Positions 17,916 through 27,263 of a DNA stretch of 64,000 nt are shown piece after piece (the stretch's first letter is position 1; the number at the start of each line of letters is the position of its first letter). This stretch comes from Fulvivirga lutea. Its GTDB lineage: Bacteria > Bacteroidota > Bacteroidia > Cytophagales > Cyclobacteriaceae. The stretch is from assembly GCF_017068455.1 (NCBI RefSeq), contig NZ_CP070608.1:3577488-3641487 (forward strand), in the 5' to 3' direction. A program made the position numbers and the translations under genes. The notes under the pieces were generated by a model. The model did no database searches and was not told the origin of the DNA. It saw nothing but the letters and a program-made list of their open reading frames with translations.

Positions 17916-18749
17916 ATGTCTAAGTTATTAAATCGTAGATCATTACTCTATTTATTTGCTACACTTACGTTGCTCATAATATTTGATGCCTCACAACAAA
18001 AGTTTTATGTAGATACTTTCCAGCTGAGTAAGGATGCTATCCCATTTTCAGAATTCTTCTTAAATCATTTAACCAGATGGCTGATTTGGCTATTATTTGC
18101 TATTCCTGTATTGATTTTAAGTCATAAAATGTTTCAGTCTGAATATCCAGATCTCAAGCAGTTAAGCCATTTTAAATGGATTGGTTTAAGCCTTTCTTCA
18201 ACATTATTTGCAATTCTTCCTATCACCATATTATCCATTTTTGGTGAGAAAAATGCGAGTATTTCATTTCTGCCTGAAAGATTTATATTCTTTATCTACC
18301 AAAAAGGCATTACGTTTCTACTTGCCTATTTAGCGGTAATTTTATTTGTTAAAATGGCTGCTCAATCCAAAATGATAGAAGCTCAATGGGTTGAATTAGA
18401 AAACTTAAAACATGGAAAAGGAGAGCGCAAAATATTGGTGAAGCATGGTGATTACACCAAACCATTGCCTTTTAAAGATATCTGTTGGATTCAGGCAGAT
18501 GACTACTGCGTAAGAATTCATACCACAGACAAAAGCTACTACTTAAGAAAATCGATGAAGTTTCTGGAAAAACAACTTAAACCTCATGGGTTTGTCAGGG
18601 TTCACCGCGGAGCACTTTTAAACCTTGATTTTATTGATAGCCTCCATTTTGAAAGCTCAAAAGTAAAGCTGTCTAATGAGAAAGTAGTTAAAATTTCAAA
18701 ATCAGGTGAGCAGGCATTAAAGCAAGTTTTGGATAAAGTTAGTCTATAG
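17916..18749 (+). CDS. membrane-anchored LytTR transcriptional regulator
   Basis: 277 aa. Four membrane segments (about 10-26, 50-70, 88-110 and 125-148) are followed by a linker and a LytTR DNA-binding domain (about 168-275; DICWIQADDYCVRIHTTDKS, VRVHRGALLNLDFI). It has no receiver domain and no kinase lies next to it, so it is probably a one-component regulator sensing a membrane or periplasmic signal. Divergent from the cupin-TPR unit and followed by small envelope genes, either of which could be its target. Confidence 0.9.
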   Translation: MSKLLNRRSLLYLFATLTLLIIFDASQQKFYVDTFQLSKDAIPFSEFFLNHLTRWLIWLLFAIPVLILSHKMFQSEYPDLKQLSHFKWIGLSLSSTLFAILPITILSIFGEKNASISFLPERFIFFIYQKGITFLLAYLAVILFVKMAAQSKMIEAQWVELENLKHGKGERKILVKHGDYTKPLPFKDICWIQADDYCVRIHTTDKSYYLRKSMKFLEKQLKPHGFVRVHRGALLNLDFIDSLHFESSKVKLSNEKVVKISKSGEQALKQVLDKVSL

Positions 18750-18826
18750 CTTACTGCACAATACACATCGTTAACTGCAAAAAATTGGTGAAAATGGCTT
18801 TTCTATGGTTTTTAGTCTAAAAAATC

Positions 18827-19393
18827 ATGAAAAGAATTATTCTACTTATTACTCTGAGTTCCACTCTTAGCTACAGTCAAAATTTTGATTATGTTGTTAA
18901 TGATAAAAACCCCTATGGTCTAATAAATCCTGCTGCTCCTAAACAAACTGCTGACTATGCCGAGTTAATTGGTAAAAGTGCCTGCAAATCGGTTTCAAGA
19001 ATTGATCAAAACACCTGGGCTGATACTGTACAAATGACCTGGATATTTAAATATATTATGAATGGCATGGCCGTACAAGATGAAACATATAAAGATGATA
19101 ATGTGCATTCAGGTAGCATTAGACAATACAATTATGATAGTACCCGGTGGTATGTGCACTATTATACAACTGGTAGAGCTGTACCAACGCTGCCGGCTTG
19201 GGAAGGAAACAGAGAAGGAAATCAAATCATTTTATACAGAGATCAAAAATCTCCTAATGGGTTTGAAGGTGACTATAGAATTACATTTAGCGATATTTCA
19301 GAAGATTCATTTAATTGGGTTGGTGAGTGGGTTAGCAAAAACAGGCTAATAGTTTATCCTACATGGAGAATATACTGTATTAAAGAAGAGTAA
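18827..19393 (+). CDS. secreted protein of unknown function
   Basis: 188 aa. A signal peptide (about 1-17, ending SYSQ) leads into a Trp- and Tyr-rich, beta-strand-dominated domain (MTWIFKYIMNG, TRWYVHYYTTG, FNWVGEWVSKN). The pattern suggests a calycin/lipocalin-like barrel of the kind annotated DUF1579-like in Bacteroidota, but I cannot assign it firmly. It lies 77 bases after the membrane LytTR gene. Confidence 0.8.
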   Translation: MKRIILLITLSSTLSYSQNFDYVVNDKNPYGLINPAAPKQTADYAELIGKSACKSVSRIDQNTWADTVQMTWIFKYIMNGMAVQDETYKDDNVHSGSIRQYNYDSTRWYVHYYTTGRAVPTLPAWEGNREGNQIILYRDQKSPNGFEGDYRITFSDISEDSFNWVGEWVSKNRLIVYPTWRIYCIKEE

Positions 19394-19423
19394 CTTTTAT
19401 GCAGTAGATTTTGTTTCTACAGT

Positions 19424-19654
19424 ATGAAACCAATTAAATGGACAGTAATCGGGATATCAATCTACGTATTTTTTTATGCGATGATTCCATTGCTAAACAT
19501 TGCGTATGCTTTAGGATTTCTACTTTTCTTAATTGGAAATGCCTTATTTCTGTATATGGTGTATGAGGTTCTGAAGAATGGAAAAGAATCCAACAAAAAG
19601 TTTGATGAAGGGTATTGGTATTCAGATGTTGACAAGAAATACTCAGACCAATAA
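19424..19654 (+). CDS. small membrane protein of unknown function
   Basis: 76 aa with two hydrophobic segments (about 5-24 and 27-50) and a short charged tail ending DVDKKYSDQ. No family recognised. It is 30 bases downstream of the secreted protein gene and probably in the same transcript. The hairpin after it is oriented for dnaN, not for this gene. Confidence 0.65.
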   Translation: MKPIKWTVIGISIYVFFYAMIPLLNIAYALGFLLFLIGNALFLYMVYEVLKNGKESNKKFDEGYWYSDVDKKYSDQ

Positions 19655-19683
19655 AAAAGCCATCCGTATTAAGCAGATGGCTT
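19653..19683 (-). terminator. intrinsic terminator of dnaN
   Basis: AAGCCATC (19657-19664) and GATGGCTT (19676-19683) form an 8-bp stem with an 11-base loop. Read on the minus strand it is followed by a run of six T, and it lies 23 bases beyond the dnaN stop codon. Confidence 0.82.
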
Positions 19684-19706
19684 CAATATTAGTATCACAA
19701 AGCTAT

Positions 19707-20831
19707 TTACACATAGTTATTTAACATAACAGGCATAACAAGCATTAATATATCTTCATTATCATCTTTATCTGCAGGAGTAAGCAACCCTGCTTTATTA
19801 GGCTCAGAAAGCATTAACTCTACTTTCTTTGAATCAAGGTTCGTTAACATCTCAATTAAGAATTTGGCGTTAAATCCAATTTCAATATCGCCACCGTCAT
19901 GCTCACACGACAACCTTTCATTGGCCTCATTGGCAAAATCTAAATCCTCAGCTGAAATTTGAAGCTCGCTGCCAGTAATTTTAAGTCTTACCTGGTGGGT
20001 AGTTTTATTTGCATAAATCGCAATCCTTTTCAAAGAACTCAAGAACTCAGATCTGTCGATCGTCATTTTATTGTCATTGTTTGCAGGAATTACGTTCTCA
20101 TAATCAGGAAAACGCTCATCGATCAAACGGCAAATCATTTTAATATTTCCAAACTTGAAAAAAGCGTTTGAAACGTTAAACTCAACAGAAACATTGATGT
20201 TTTCTGAAGGCAAAGTGGTTTTTAATAAATTCAGTGCCTTTCTTGGGATGATGATTGCATTACCATTATCAGAGGCTACATCCACTCTTCTGTAACGGAT
20301 TAGTCTATGACCGTCTGTAGATACGAATGTTGTATTTGTGTCCGTCAGGTTCATGTAAACCCCTGTCATAGCAGGTCTCAACTCATCATTGCTTGTTGCA
20401 AAAATGGTATTGTTAATAGCACTGGCCAAAACGTCTGTTGACATGTCTACAGAGAAGTCGTCAGACACCGTTGGCACCTTAGGGAAATCCGTAGCATTTT
20501 CTCCCGCCAGTTTGTAGCGACCGTTATCAGAACTTATTTCAATGCTGTACGAATCTTCATCAATAGTGAATGTTACAGGCTGTTCAGGCAAGTTCTTTAA
20601 TGTTTCCATTAATATTCTTGCCGGTACAGCAATGTTTCCACTTTCCTTAGACTCTACCTCTAATTCAGTGATCATAGAAGTCTGTAAATCAGAAGCAGTA
20701 ATAGTCAGGTGATTCTCGTTAATTTCAAACAAGAAATTCTCTAAAATAGGAACCACAGGGTTTGTGGTGATTACGCCATTAATACTTGATAATTGCTTTA
20801 GTAAAACTGACGAAGAAACGATGAACTTCAT
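19707..20831 (-). CDS. dnaN: DNA polymerase III sliding clamp (beta subunit)
   Basis: 374 aa, the usual length. It has three clamp domains, starting MKFIVSSSVLLKQLSSINGV and including ATSNDELRPAMTGVYMNL, VSTDGHRLIRYR and the C-terminal LMLVMPVMLNNYV close to the canonical MPMR-type clamp end. It tethers DNA polymerase III to the template. The gene is not next to dnaA or recF here, which is common in Bacteroidota. It is a single-gene unit with its own terminator, downstream of the gliding ABC operon on the same strand with a 99-base gap. Confidence 0.97.
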   Translation of the reverse strand: MKFIVSSSVLLKQLSSINGVITTNPVVPILENFLFEINENHLTITASDLQTSMITELEVESKESGNIAVPARILMETLKNLPEQPVTFTIDEDSYSIEISSDNGRYKLAGENATDFPKVPTVSDDFSVDMSTDVLASAINNTIFATSNDELRPAMTGVYMNLTDTNTTFVSTDGHRLIRYRRVDVASDNGNAIIIPRKALNLLKTTLPSENINVSVEFNVSNAFFKFGNIKMICRLIDERFPDYENVIPANNDNKMTIDRSEFLSSLKRIAIYANKTTHQVRLKITGSELQISAEDLDFANEANERLSCEHDGGDIEIGFNAKFLIEMLTNLDSKKVELMLSEPNKAGLLTPADKDDNEDILMLVMPVMLNNYV

Positions 20832-20930
20832 TCTATAGGTGTTAGTTGAATCTATTAAATTTTATGCACGGTAAAGTTAAAAATAAAATCATTTTTAGGA
20901 AATCAGCTTTACAATATTGAACCGCTCATT

Positions 20931-21854
20931 TTATTGCCTAAAATATGACTTTGGTTTGGTTACTCTTCTTACCAAATTGGGCTCCATCAGAGCGAAATCA
21001 GTAGAGTCTTTTCTAACCAAATATTGCTCATTACCATTTTGACGATATACCTCTAATGTATAGACGTTTTTGGCAATGTCAGTTACTGAAATTCGGGCAC
21101 TAATTTCAGTAGTCAATGAGTCAACCACTTCATTTTCAAAAAGGTAGTCATTCACATACATCAGCGAAATATCGTCTATCAAATCTGTCAATTTTGTAGA
21201 GTCCGCCTTAGGCATTCCTTCAAGTGACAATGTGCGCTCATCAAAAGTAATGAATAAATTATTGCCTGAATTTTGAGGGTAAGACACTTGAACACTAGCT
21301 AAATTAGCCCAATTTAAATCAAAAACGAGCGGATTTCTCCAACCATTGACATCCAACAAAAATATTCCCGCTAAATAGCTTCTATACCCGGGAATCTCCA
21401 CTAGGTAGTATGTTTCCAAATTTTCAGACATGTAGGTAACGCCTCGGCTTTCATCCCCTACCACATAAAATGACTTAACCACATTGGCATCTGAATAAAA
21501 CTCTACTTTTGTGCCCTGTCCTTTCATTAATGAGTCTATTTTACTCCTTTCATTAGATGCCACCTCTCTGCGAACACTCACTTGCGATAAAACAGCAAAA
21601 AGCACATTAATGCGTTGTGGGTCTGCGTCATATGATGCGTTAACCACCCAGGCATTTCTGCTAAACTCAAGAGTAACGGTAGGGTTTGAGTTAAACACTA
21701 CCTTATTAATATCTACTGTTTGATCATACGAGAAAAGATTTTTATTTACCGATATTCCACTTTTCGGTTGAACTAAAACATAAGTAATTACAGTCACTAT
21801 AATTGCAGTGACCAGTAAAATGAGTAATCGTATGTTTTTCTTTTTTTGCATCAA
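20931..21854 (-). CDS. DUF4340 domain protein, gliding ABC operon
   Basis: 307 aa. A single N-terminal membrane anchor (about 8-27) precedes a DUF4340 domain: short beta-rich segments such as VEFYSDANVVKSFYVVGDES, YLVEIPGYRSYLAGIFLLDVNGWRNP and LVFDLNWANLASVQV. DUF4340 proteins commonly follow GldG-type ABC auxiliary proteins. The start overlaps the gldG stop by four bases (ATGA), so it is the last gene of the gldAFG operon. It is probably a periplasmic component of the transporter. Confidence 0.88.
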   Translation of the reverse strand: MMQKKKNIRLLILLVTAIIVTVITYVLVQPKSGISVNKNLFSYDQTVDINKVVFNSNPTVTLEFSRNAWVVNASYDADPQRINVLFAVLSQVSVRREVASNERSKIDSLMKGQGTKVEFYSDANVVKSFYVVGDESRGVTYMSENLETYYLVEIPGYRSYLAGIFLLDVNGWRNPLVFDLNWANLASVQVSYPQNSGNNLFITFDERTLSLEGMPKADSTKLTDLIDDISLMYVNDYLFENEVVDSLTTEISARISVTDIAKNVYTLEVYRQNGNEQYLVRKDSTDFALMEPNLVRRVTKPKSYFRQ

Positions 21855-23542
21855 TCAGTTTTAAATCCGGTATACTTTCTTTTTCTCAGTATGTACCTGA
21901 GAAGTCCATAAACTATAACCAGAACTATTGGTAAAACGATGTTTAACAATTGCCAATAAAGCTTTTCTTCCTTAATCTTTACTTTATTCAACGGCCTGAT
22001 TTTAACTTCTTTACCGCGTGCTGTTATTAAACCCTGATCATCTACAAGGTAATTGATGGCATTTAATATAAAATCTTCGTTGGCATAAGTAGTTTGAGTA
22101 AAAGGATCATAACCTAAAGGTTGCGGACTCCCTGTTTTTGGATTAATATCATTTCTTGCCAAATCACCATCACTCACTACTATTAATTTGGCATCTTTTG
22201 AACTCACTTCTACAAACTCTGATGTATTCACACCTTTCGGTTTAAACCGGTTTTTATATAATGAATTAAACTGTCCCTCCAACAGATACGCAACCGGTAA
22301 TTGAGATTTACCGAACATTTCAGGCGTTACCTGTTTTCGTAGATCTTGCAAGGAAACATTTACTGGAGCAGTCATGGTTCTGGAATAATCAGAAGTGTAA
22401 ATTAAAGGTGTTTTTTTAACTCCATCGGCTTTTACTGTATCTATCGTACTCACAAACTTACCTAGTACACCAAACAGGTTTTTAGTTATAACATGATCTC
22501 CAAATCGATTTAAAATGGGATAAAACCACCATTTCAATAATTTAATTTGAGGTTCATCACCTACGGCACTAACGTTTACCGGATAGCTGGCCGCACTGAA
22601 ATCCTGAATCAAATCATTATTAATTCTAACACCGTATTTAAAAAGCTGATCATCTAAATTCAAGTCATAAGGAAATGAATAATTGGCCATATTCGAAGCA
22701 CTATCCATGTTTGCCTGCAGTTTATCAAGCATCATAAACACTTTCCCACCAGACATTAAATATTGATCTAAATGATATTTTTCCGTTTCACTAAATTTTG
22801 TGGTAGGCTTTGCTATAAACAGAGCATCTGTATTTTCCACTTCATTTTGTAAGCTAACATCTCTTACAACATAACTTGCACGTAAAGAGACCAACAAACT
22901 GGACATTTCAAGTTCACTTAGTTCGTCATGCCCCTTAACAATGCCTACAGATTTTCTTTCAATACTTGCCAGATTATAAATAGTGGATGCCAAGGCATAC
23001 TCAATTCCTTCAATAGATTGATTGATTTTTTCTTCTGCTGTAGCTGATCTGTTACCACCTAATAACATTACACCTTCCTCGGCCCCGCCATAGGAAATTA
23101 CAGCACCAGGAAATATAAGTTTGCTTTGGCTGGCGCCATCATTCTCTTCAAAAACACGGGTGGGCTGAATTCCTCGAGCCATAATGTTTTGCATGAACTC
23201 ATTCCGCGCTTTTTCATTTAAAGCCGATGAGGGATCAGTAAAAGTGAACTGAACTTTGTTGTCTGAATACACCTGGAACTCTTCCAGCGTTTCTCTTATT
23301 GAACGCTGAAAACGAGTAAAGCTTGAGTTAAGCTTACCTGCCAGAAAAACTTCCACATATACCTTGTCGTCCAGTCCGGAAAGCATTTCCTTAGTCGCTT
23401 CTTTAATGGTATATCTTTTCTCCTCGGTAAGGTCAATACGTTCAAAGAATTGGGAAGAAAGCACATTGACCCACACAATCAGCGTAAGACCGATGAGGAG
23501 CCTCAATATATCTTCGAGCCTTTTAGATTCTAAATTTACCAT
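21851..23542 (-). CDS. gldG: gliding motility ABC transporter auxiliary protein GldG
   Basis: 563 aa. An N-terminal membrane segment (about 13-31; LLIGLTLIVWVNVLSSQFF), the typical RIDLTEEKRYTIKEATKEML motif, an extracytoplasmic ABC_transp_aux region (VGIVKGHDELSELEMSSL; DALFIAKPTTKFSETEKYHLDQYL; SGGKVFMMLDK) and a C-terminal membrane segment followed by RKRKYTG. GldA, GldF and GldG form an ABC transporter associated with gliding in Flavobacterium; the same proteins occur in non-gliders. It overlaps gldF by seven bases and the DUF4340 gene by four. Confidence 0.93.
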   Translation of the reverse strand: MVNLESKRLEDILRLLIGLTLIVWVNVLSSQFFERIDLTEEKRYTIKEATKEMLSGLDDKVYVEVFLAGKLNSSFTRFQRSIRETLEEFQVYSDNKVQFTFTDPSSALNEKARNEFMQNIMARGIQPTRVFEENDGASQSKLIFPGAVISYGGAEEGVMLLGGNRSATAEEKINQSIEGIEYALASTIYNLASIERKSVGIVKGHDELSELEMSSLLVSLRASYVVRDVSLQNEVENTDALFIAKPTTKFSETEKYHLDQYLMSGGKVFMMLDKLQANMDSASNMANYSFPYDLNLDDQLFKYGVRINNDLIQDFSAASYPVNVSAVGDEPQIKLLKWWFYPILNRFGDHVITKNLFGVLGKFVSTIDTVKADGVKKTPLIYTSDYSRTMTAPVNVSLQDLRKQVTPEMFGKSQLPVAYLLEGQFNSLYKNRFKPKGVNTSEFVEVSSKDAKLIVVSDGDLARNDINPKTGSPQPLGYDPFTQTTYANEDFILNAINYLVDDQGLITARGKEVKIRPLNKVKIKEEKLYWQLLNIVLPIVLVIVYGLLRYILRKRKYTGFKTD

Positions 23543-24264
23543 CTTCTACTCCCTAAAATAAATTTGGTTAGCATCAGCATAAATGTCAGAACACTCAAAA
23601 AGTATATCAGATTACGGGTATCTATCAGACCTTTACTCATAGCTCTATAGTGATAAAGAATGCCTAATTGTTCAATGAATAATGAAGATGACGACCAAAC
23701 ATTAATTGCTGCCAATGACTCAAAACCCGTGTAGATAAAGAAGCATAAGAATACAGCAATGATGAATGAAACAATCTGGTTGGTAGTAATCAATGAAGAT
23801 AATATACCGATGGAAGTAAAAACAGCCCCGAGGGCAACCAAACCTATATATGATCCAATAACTCCAGCAGTATCAACATTACCTAAAGGGTTGCCTAATT
23901 GGTAAATTGTAAAATAGTAAATGAGCGTAGGTATTAAAGCAACCACCACCAAAATGAAGCCAGATAGGTATTTGCCTAAAATAATTTGCCAGTCGGTAAG
24001 TGGCTTGGTAAGAAGAAGCTCCATGGTGCCTGCCTTCTTTTCTTCTGCAAACATACGCATGGTAATGGCGGGTATTAAGAACATGAAAACATAGGGCCCG
24101 AGACTAAACAAAGTCTCCATATCGGCATAGCCATATTCCAAAACGGAAGTTTCAGGAAAGACCCACATTAATAAGCCAATACCTGTTAGAAAAACGGATA
24201 TAACTATGTATCCTATTAAGGAATTCAGAAAGCCATTGATCTCTTTAGATAAAATCTGAATCAT
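23536..24264 (-). CDS. gldF: gliding motility ABC transporter permease GldF
   Basis: 242 aa with six membrane segments, an ABC-2 permease of the NosY/GldF type. The cytoplasmic loop MRMFAEEKKAGTMELLLTKPLTDWQIILGKYLSG is the hallmark motif. It is the membrane component partnering GldA (ATPase) and GldG. Start and stop overlap both neighbours, so stoichiometric expression is likely. Confidence 0.95.
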   Translation of the reverse strand: MIQILSKEINGFLNSLIGYIVISVFLTGIGLLMWVFPETSVLEYGYADMETLFSLGPYVFMFLIPAITMRMFAEEKKAGTMELLLTKPLTDWQIILGKYLSGFILVVVALIPTLIYYFTIYQLGNPLGNVDTAGVIGSYIGLVALGAVFTSIGILSSLITTNQIVSFIIAVFLCFFIYTGFESLAAINVWSSSSLFIEQLGILYHYRAMSKGLIDTRNLIYFLSVLTFMLMLTKFILGSRRW

Positions 24265-25181
24265 GATTTAGTATTGGTTAGCTCTCTAAATACATTCTCC
24301 ATCGTTACCTCCTCTTGTTGAAGCCCGAGCAACTTCAAACCCTTCTCAGAGGCAAAATCAAACAACTGAGGCCTTACGTCATTAGTAGTAGTGGCCTTAA
24401 TTCTATATTTTAAATCAGAAATGGGTTCTATCGAGATTACGCCATCAATTGCCTTCAACTCATCACTATTAGGTGCACTTGAAAACTCAAGCACCAAGGA
24501 AACCACCTCCACTTTTTCAGATTTCAACTGCTCTATTTTATCATCAGCTACAATTCTACCTCTATCAATAACCACCACTCTATCGCACAAAGCCTGAACT
24601 TCCTGCATTATATGCGAACTGAAGATTACTGTTTTATCAGCGCTAGTATTTTTAATCAAATTTCTAATTTCTATAATTTGATTAGGATCTAATCCGGTAG
24701 TTGGTTCATCTAAAACAAGTACTTCAGGATCATGAATCAGTGCCTGAGCCAATCCAACACGCTGTCGGTAGCCTTTAGATAAAGCGCCAATGAGCTTGTT
24801 CTGCTCACGAGTTAAGCCACACATTTCAACAACCTCATTTATTCTGCCTTTTAGGGTATTGCCACTAACCTTATGCACCTTCCCGATAAATTCTAAATAT
24901 TCACGCACGTACATATCCAGATAGAGTGGATTATGTTCAGGCAAATAGCCTACCTTCTTCTTAACAGTGAGGGGATTCTGTTCTACATCGATACCGCACA
25001 CTTCAACTGTACCGCTATCTGGTGGTAAATATCCGGTGGTTATTTTCATGGTGGTAGATTTACCCGCACCATTAGGCCCAAGGAACCCTACTATTTCTCC
25101 TTTGCCTGCGCTAAAAGAAATTTGGTCTAGTGCCTTTTGTTCTCCGAAATATTTAGTGAGTTGATTGACTCGTATCGACAT
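24261..25181 (-). CDS. gldA: gliding motility ABC transporter ATP-binding protein GldA
   Basis: 306 aa. Walker A GPNGAGKST, Q-loop region VGYLPEHNPLYLDM, signature LSKGYRQRVGLAQAL, Walker B EVLVLDEP and the H-loop IFSSHIMQEV are all intact. The C-terminal 80 residues form the extra domain of this subfamily. It is the first gene of the gldA-gldF-gldG-DUF4340 operon, with a good Bacteroidota promoter just upstream. In Flavobacterium johnsoniae gldA is separate from gldFG; here they are together. Confidence 0.94.
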   Translation of the reverse strand: MSIRVNQLTKYFGEQKALDQISFSAGKGEIVGFLGPNGAGKSTTMKITTGYLPPDSGTVEVCGIDVEQNPLTVKKKVGYLPEHNPLYLDMYVREYLEFIGKVHKVSGNTLKGRINEVVEMCGLTREQNKLIGALSKGYRQRVGLAQALIHDPEVLVLDEPTTGLDPNQIIEIRNLIKNTSADKTVIFSSHIMQEVQALCDRVVVIDRGRIVADDKIEQLKSEKVEVVSLVLEFSSAPNSDELKAIDGVISIEPISDLKYRIKATTTNDVRPQLFDFASEKGLKLLGLQQEEVTMENVFRELTNTKS

Positions 25182-25197
25182 AGCTCGTAATGAACGG

Positions 25198-25228
25198 CAA
25201 AACTATTATAATGGTCTTACTATGACAA
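25198..25228 (-). promoter_or_regulatory. promoter of the gldA operon
   Basis: On the minus strand TTG (25226-25228), a 20-base spacer and TAGTTTTG (25198-25205) fit the Bacteroidota consensus TTG-N17-23-TAnnTTTG. The -7 element ends 16 bases before the gldA ATG, implying a short leader. Confidence 0.6.
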
Positions 25229-25314
25229 TCTTTTTTGGTGGAAAGGCGTTTTGCGGTTAATATTGAACCCAATTTCATCAAAACCAGTTTAATAAATCGA
25301 TATACAGCATATAG

Positions 25315-26730
25315 ATGAAAAACATTTTTTTAATTATCACCATAATCTGTTCTTTCAATGCGGTATTTGCTCAAAAATACAAGCTTGATTTTAAGGTTAA
25401 GGGATTAGCAGACACCACCGTGTATCTGGGTAACTATTTTGGTGAGAGCACTTATTTGAAAGATACTGCTCGAGTGAATAGCAAAGGTGAGTTTACTTTT
25501 GATGGCAATCGAGATCTGGAATCGGGTATGTATTTTCTCGTTTTGAATAAAACCAGATTATTTGATTTTCTTGTTGACAAGAACAAGCAATTCAAAATTA
25601 GCACCTCTACAGATGATTACGTCACCAACTTAAGCGTAGAAGGTGATATCAGCAATCAGCTGTTCATAGATGATATGAAGTTTAACGCTGAAAGAAATAA
25701 AGAAGCTTCGCCTTTTGTTAAAATAGTTCAGGATTCACTCTCTTCAGAACAAGAAACTCAATTAGCAAGAGCTGAATTAGATAAAATTAACGACAAGGTA
25801 GTAGCGCATCAGGATAAAATAATTGAAGAACACCCTGATTTATTAATCTCAAAAATATTTTTAGCGAATAGAAGAACTGACATTCCTGAAACTCCTGAAG
25901 GAGAAGACCCAACTGAGTTTGGTTATAAATATCTAAAGAAAAATTACTGGAATAACTTCGACCTTGGAGACCCTGCCATGTTAAGATTAGGACGCCCAGT
26001 TTATAAAGAAAAAGTTGAGAACTTTTTTAATCGCCTAATAATTCCACAACCTGATTCAATCCTTAAGCAGGTCGAGCTATTGGCAAAAGAGGCGAAAGCC
26101 ACTCAAGATACTTACAAATATTTTATATGGACGGTTACGCTACTTTATCAGAACCCTACAATTATGGGTCTTGACAAAGTATTTGTTGAACTGATAGACA
26201 AGTACTTTGAGTCTGGAGAAATGGACTTTTGGGCAAATGCACAGCTGAAAAAGAACTTAAAAGAAAGGGCTGATCAATTAAGACTAAGCTTGATAGGTAA
26301 CAAAGCGGCCAATATGGTGATGATGGATAAGAATAAACAAATGAAATCGCTCTACGCTATTCCAAATAAATATACTGTAATCTACTTCTTCGACCCCGAT
26401 TGTGGGCATTGTAAAAAAGAAACTCCTGTTTTGGCAGACTTCTATAATACCACTAAATATGATGTAGAAATTTTTGCTGTAAGTGCCGATACTTCGATGG
26501 TTAAAATGGAAAACTACATCAACAAAATGGGGATGAAATGGATAACGGTAAACGGTCCGCGAACTGCTACCGGCTCCTATCACAACTCTTACGATGCCAA
26601 CACAACTCCAACCATCTATGTACTTGACGATAAGAAAAAGATCATAGCAAAGAAGATTCCAGCAGCTCGGTTGGAGGATTTCCTTACTCAGTATGAGAAA
26701 TTCCATGTTGAGTCCGAAAATGAACAGTAA
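25315..26730 (+). CDS. TlpA-like thiol-disulfide protein with DUF4369 and DUF5106-like domains
   Basis: 471 aa. The signal peptide (about 1-19, ending VFAQ) is followed by a DUF4369-like beta domain (YKLDFKVKGLADTTVYLGNY), a helical DUF5106-like middle region (about 120-330) and a C-terminal thioredoxin domain with a CGHC active site (Cys363, Cys366). Such periplasmic Bacteroidota proteins reduce disulfides or support cytochrome and envelope protein maturation. It is divergent from gldA and alone on its strand until the small gene at 26794. Confidence 0.92.
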   Translation: MKNIFLIITIICSFNAVFAQKYKLDFKVKGLADTTVYLGNYFGESTYLKDTARVNSKGEFTFDGNRDLESGMYFLVLNKTRLFDFLVDKNKQFKISTSTDDYVTNLSVEGDISNQLFIDDMKFNAERNKEASPFVKIVQDSLSSEQETQLARAELDKINDKVVAHQDKIIEEHPDLLISKIFLANRRTDIPETPEGEDPTEFGYKYLKKNYWNNFDLGDPAMLRLGRPVYKEKVENFFNRLIIPQPDSILKQVELLAKEAKATQDTYKYFIWTVTLLYQNPTIMGLDKVFVELIDKYFESGEMDFWANAQLKKNLKERADQLRLSLIGNKAANMVMMDKNKQMKSLYAIPNKYTVIYFFDPDCGHCKKETPVLADFYNTTKYDVEIFAVSADTSMVKMENYINKMGMKWITVNGPRTATGSYHNSYDANTTPTIYVLDDKKKIIAKKIPAARLEDFLTQYEKFHVESENEQ

Positions 26731-26745
26731 TTTGCAACCATTGGT

Positions 26746-26753
26746 TACCTTTG
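26746..26753 (+). promoter_or_regulatory. -7-like element TACCTTTG
   Basis: TACCTTTG matches TAnnTTTG and lies 40 bases before the ATG of the 153-aa gene and 16 bases after the TlpA-like stop. The only TTTG nearby (26731-26734) gives a short 11-base spacer, so the -33 part is unsupported. Confidence 0.4.
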
Positions 26754-26793
26754 ACGTAAAAATAACAGGTCACAAACTCAAACACAGAACAAC

Positions 26794-27255
26794 ATGTCAT
26801 TTATCTCATCATTATTCGGTAAAAAAAAGAAACAATTTAAAGCCAGCTGCGATATCAGCAAAGAACCTGTAGAAAAAGGGTTTGGGTATCTTCTAACAAC
26901 AGCGCAAGTCGTATCATCAAAAAAATTCTGGGACAATGTAATGACTGAACCAGAAACAATGTCATACACAGTATCTCACTTTAAAAGCAACGATGAAATG
27001 GCTACCAAAATGCGCCAGATGATCTTTGAGAAGCATAGCACAGTAGAAAAACCTTGGATGGTTTCTGATTCTTACATCCATCTTTTTGATGTAGATAAGA
27101 GTGAATCAAGAAAAAATGCCCAGCAATGGTGGGAAAATGAAGGCGAGTTTACCCCAGAGCAAACAGGTAAAGCGGAAGATACTTTGAAAGAATCTGATTA
27201 TAAGTCAATTCAGCATTATGCGGTGATGGAAGCCGGCAAAGAGCGAGTGGCTTAA
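26794..27255 (+). CDS. conserved-looking protein of unknown function
   Basis: 153 aa, soluble, without signal peptide or membrane segment. It starts with a short basic stretch (LFGKKKKQFK) and has mixed alpha/beta character (FGYLLTTAQVVSSKKFWDN; SYIHLFDVDKSESRKNAQQWW). No domain recognised. It has its own -7-like element upstream and is convergent with the outer-membrane protein gene, eight bases away. Confidence 0.75.
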   Translation: MSFISSLFGKKKKQFKASCDISKEPVEKGFGYLLTTAQVVSSKKFWDNVMTEPETMSYTVSHFKSNDEMATKMRQMIFEKHSTVEKPWMVSDSYIHLFDVDKSESRKNAQQWWENEGEFTPEQTGKAEDTLKESDYKSIQHYAVMEAGKERVA

Positions 27256-27263
27256 TTCCTTTC

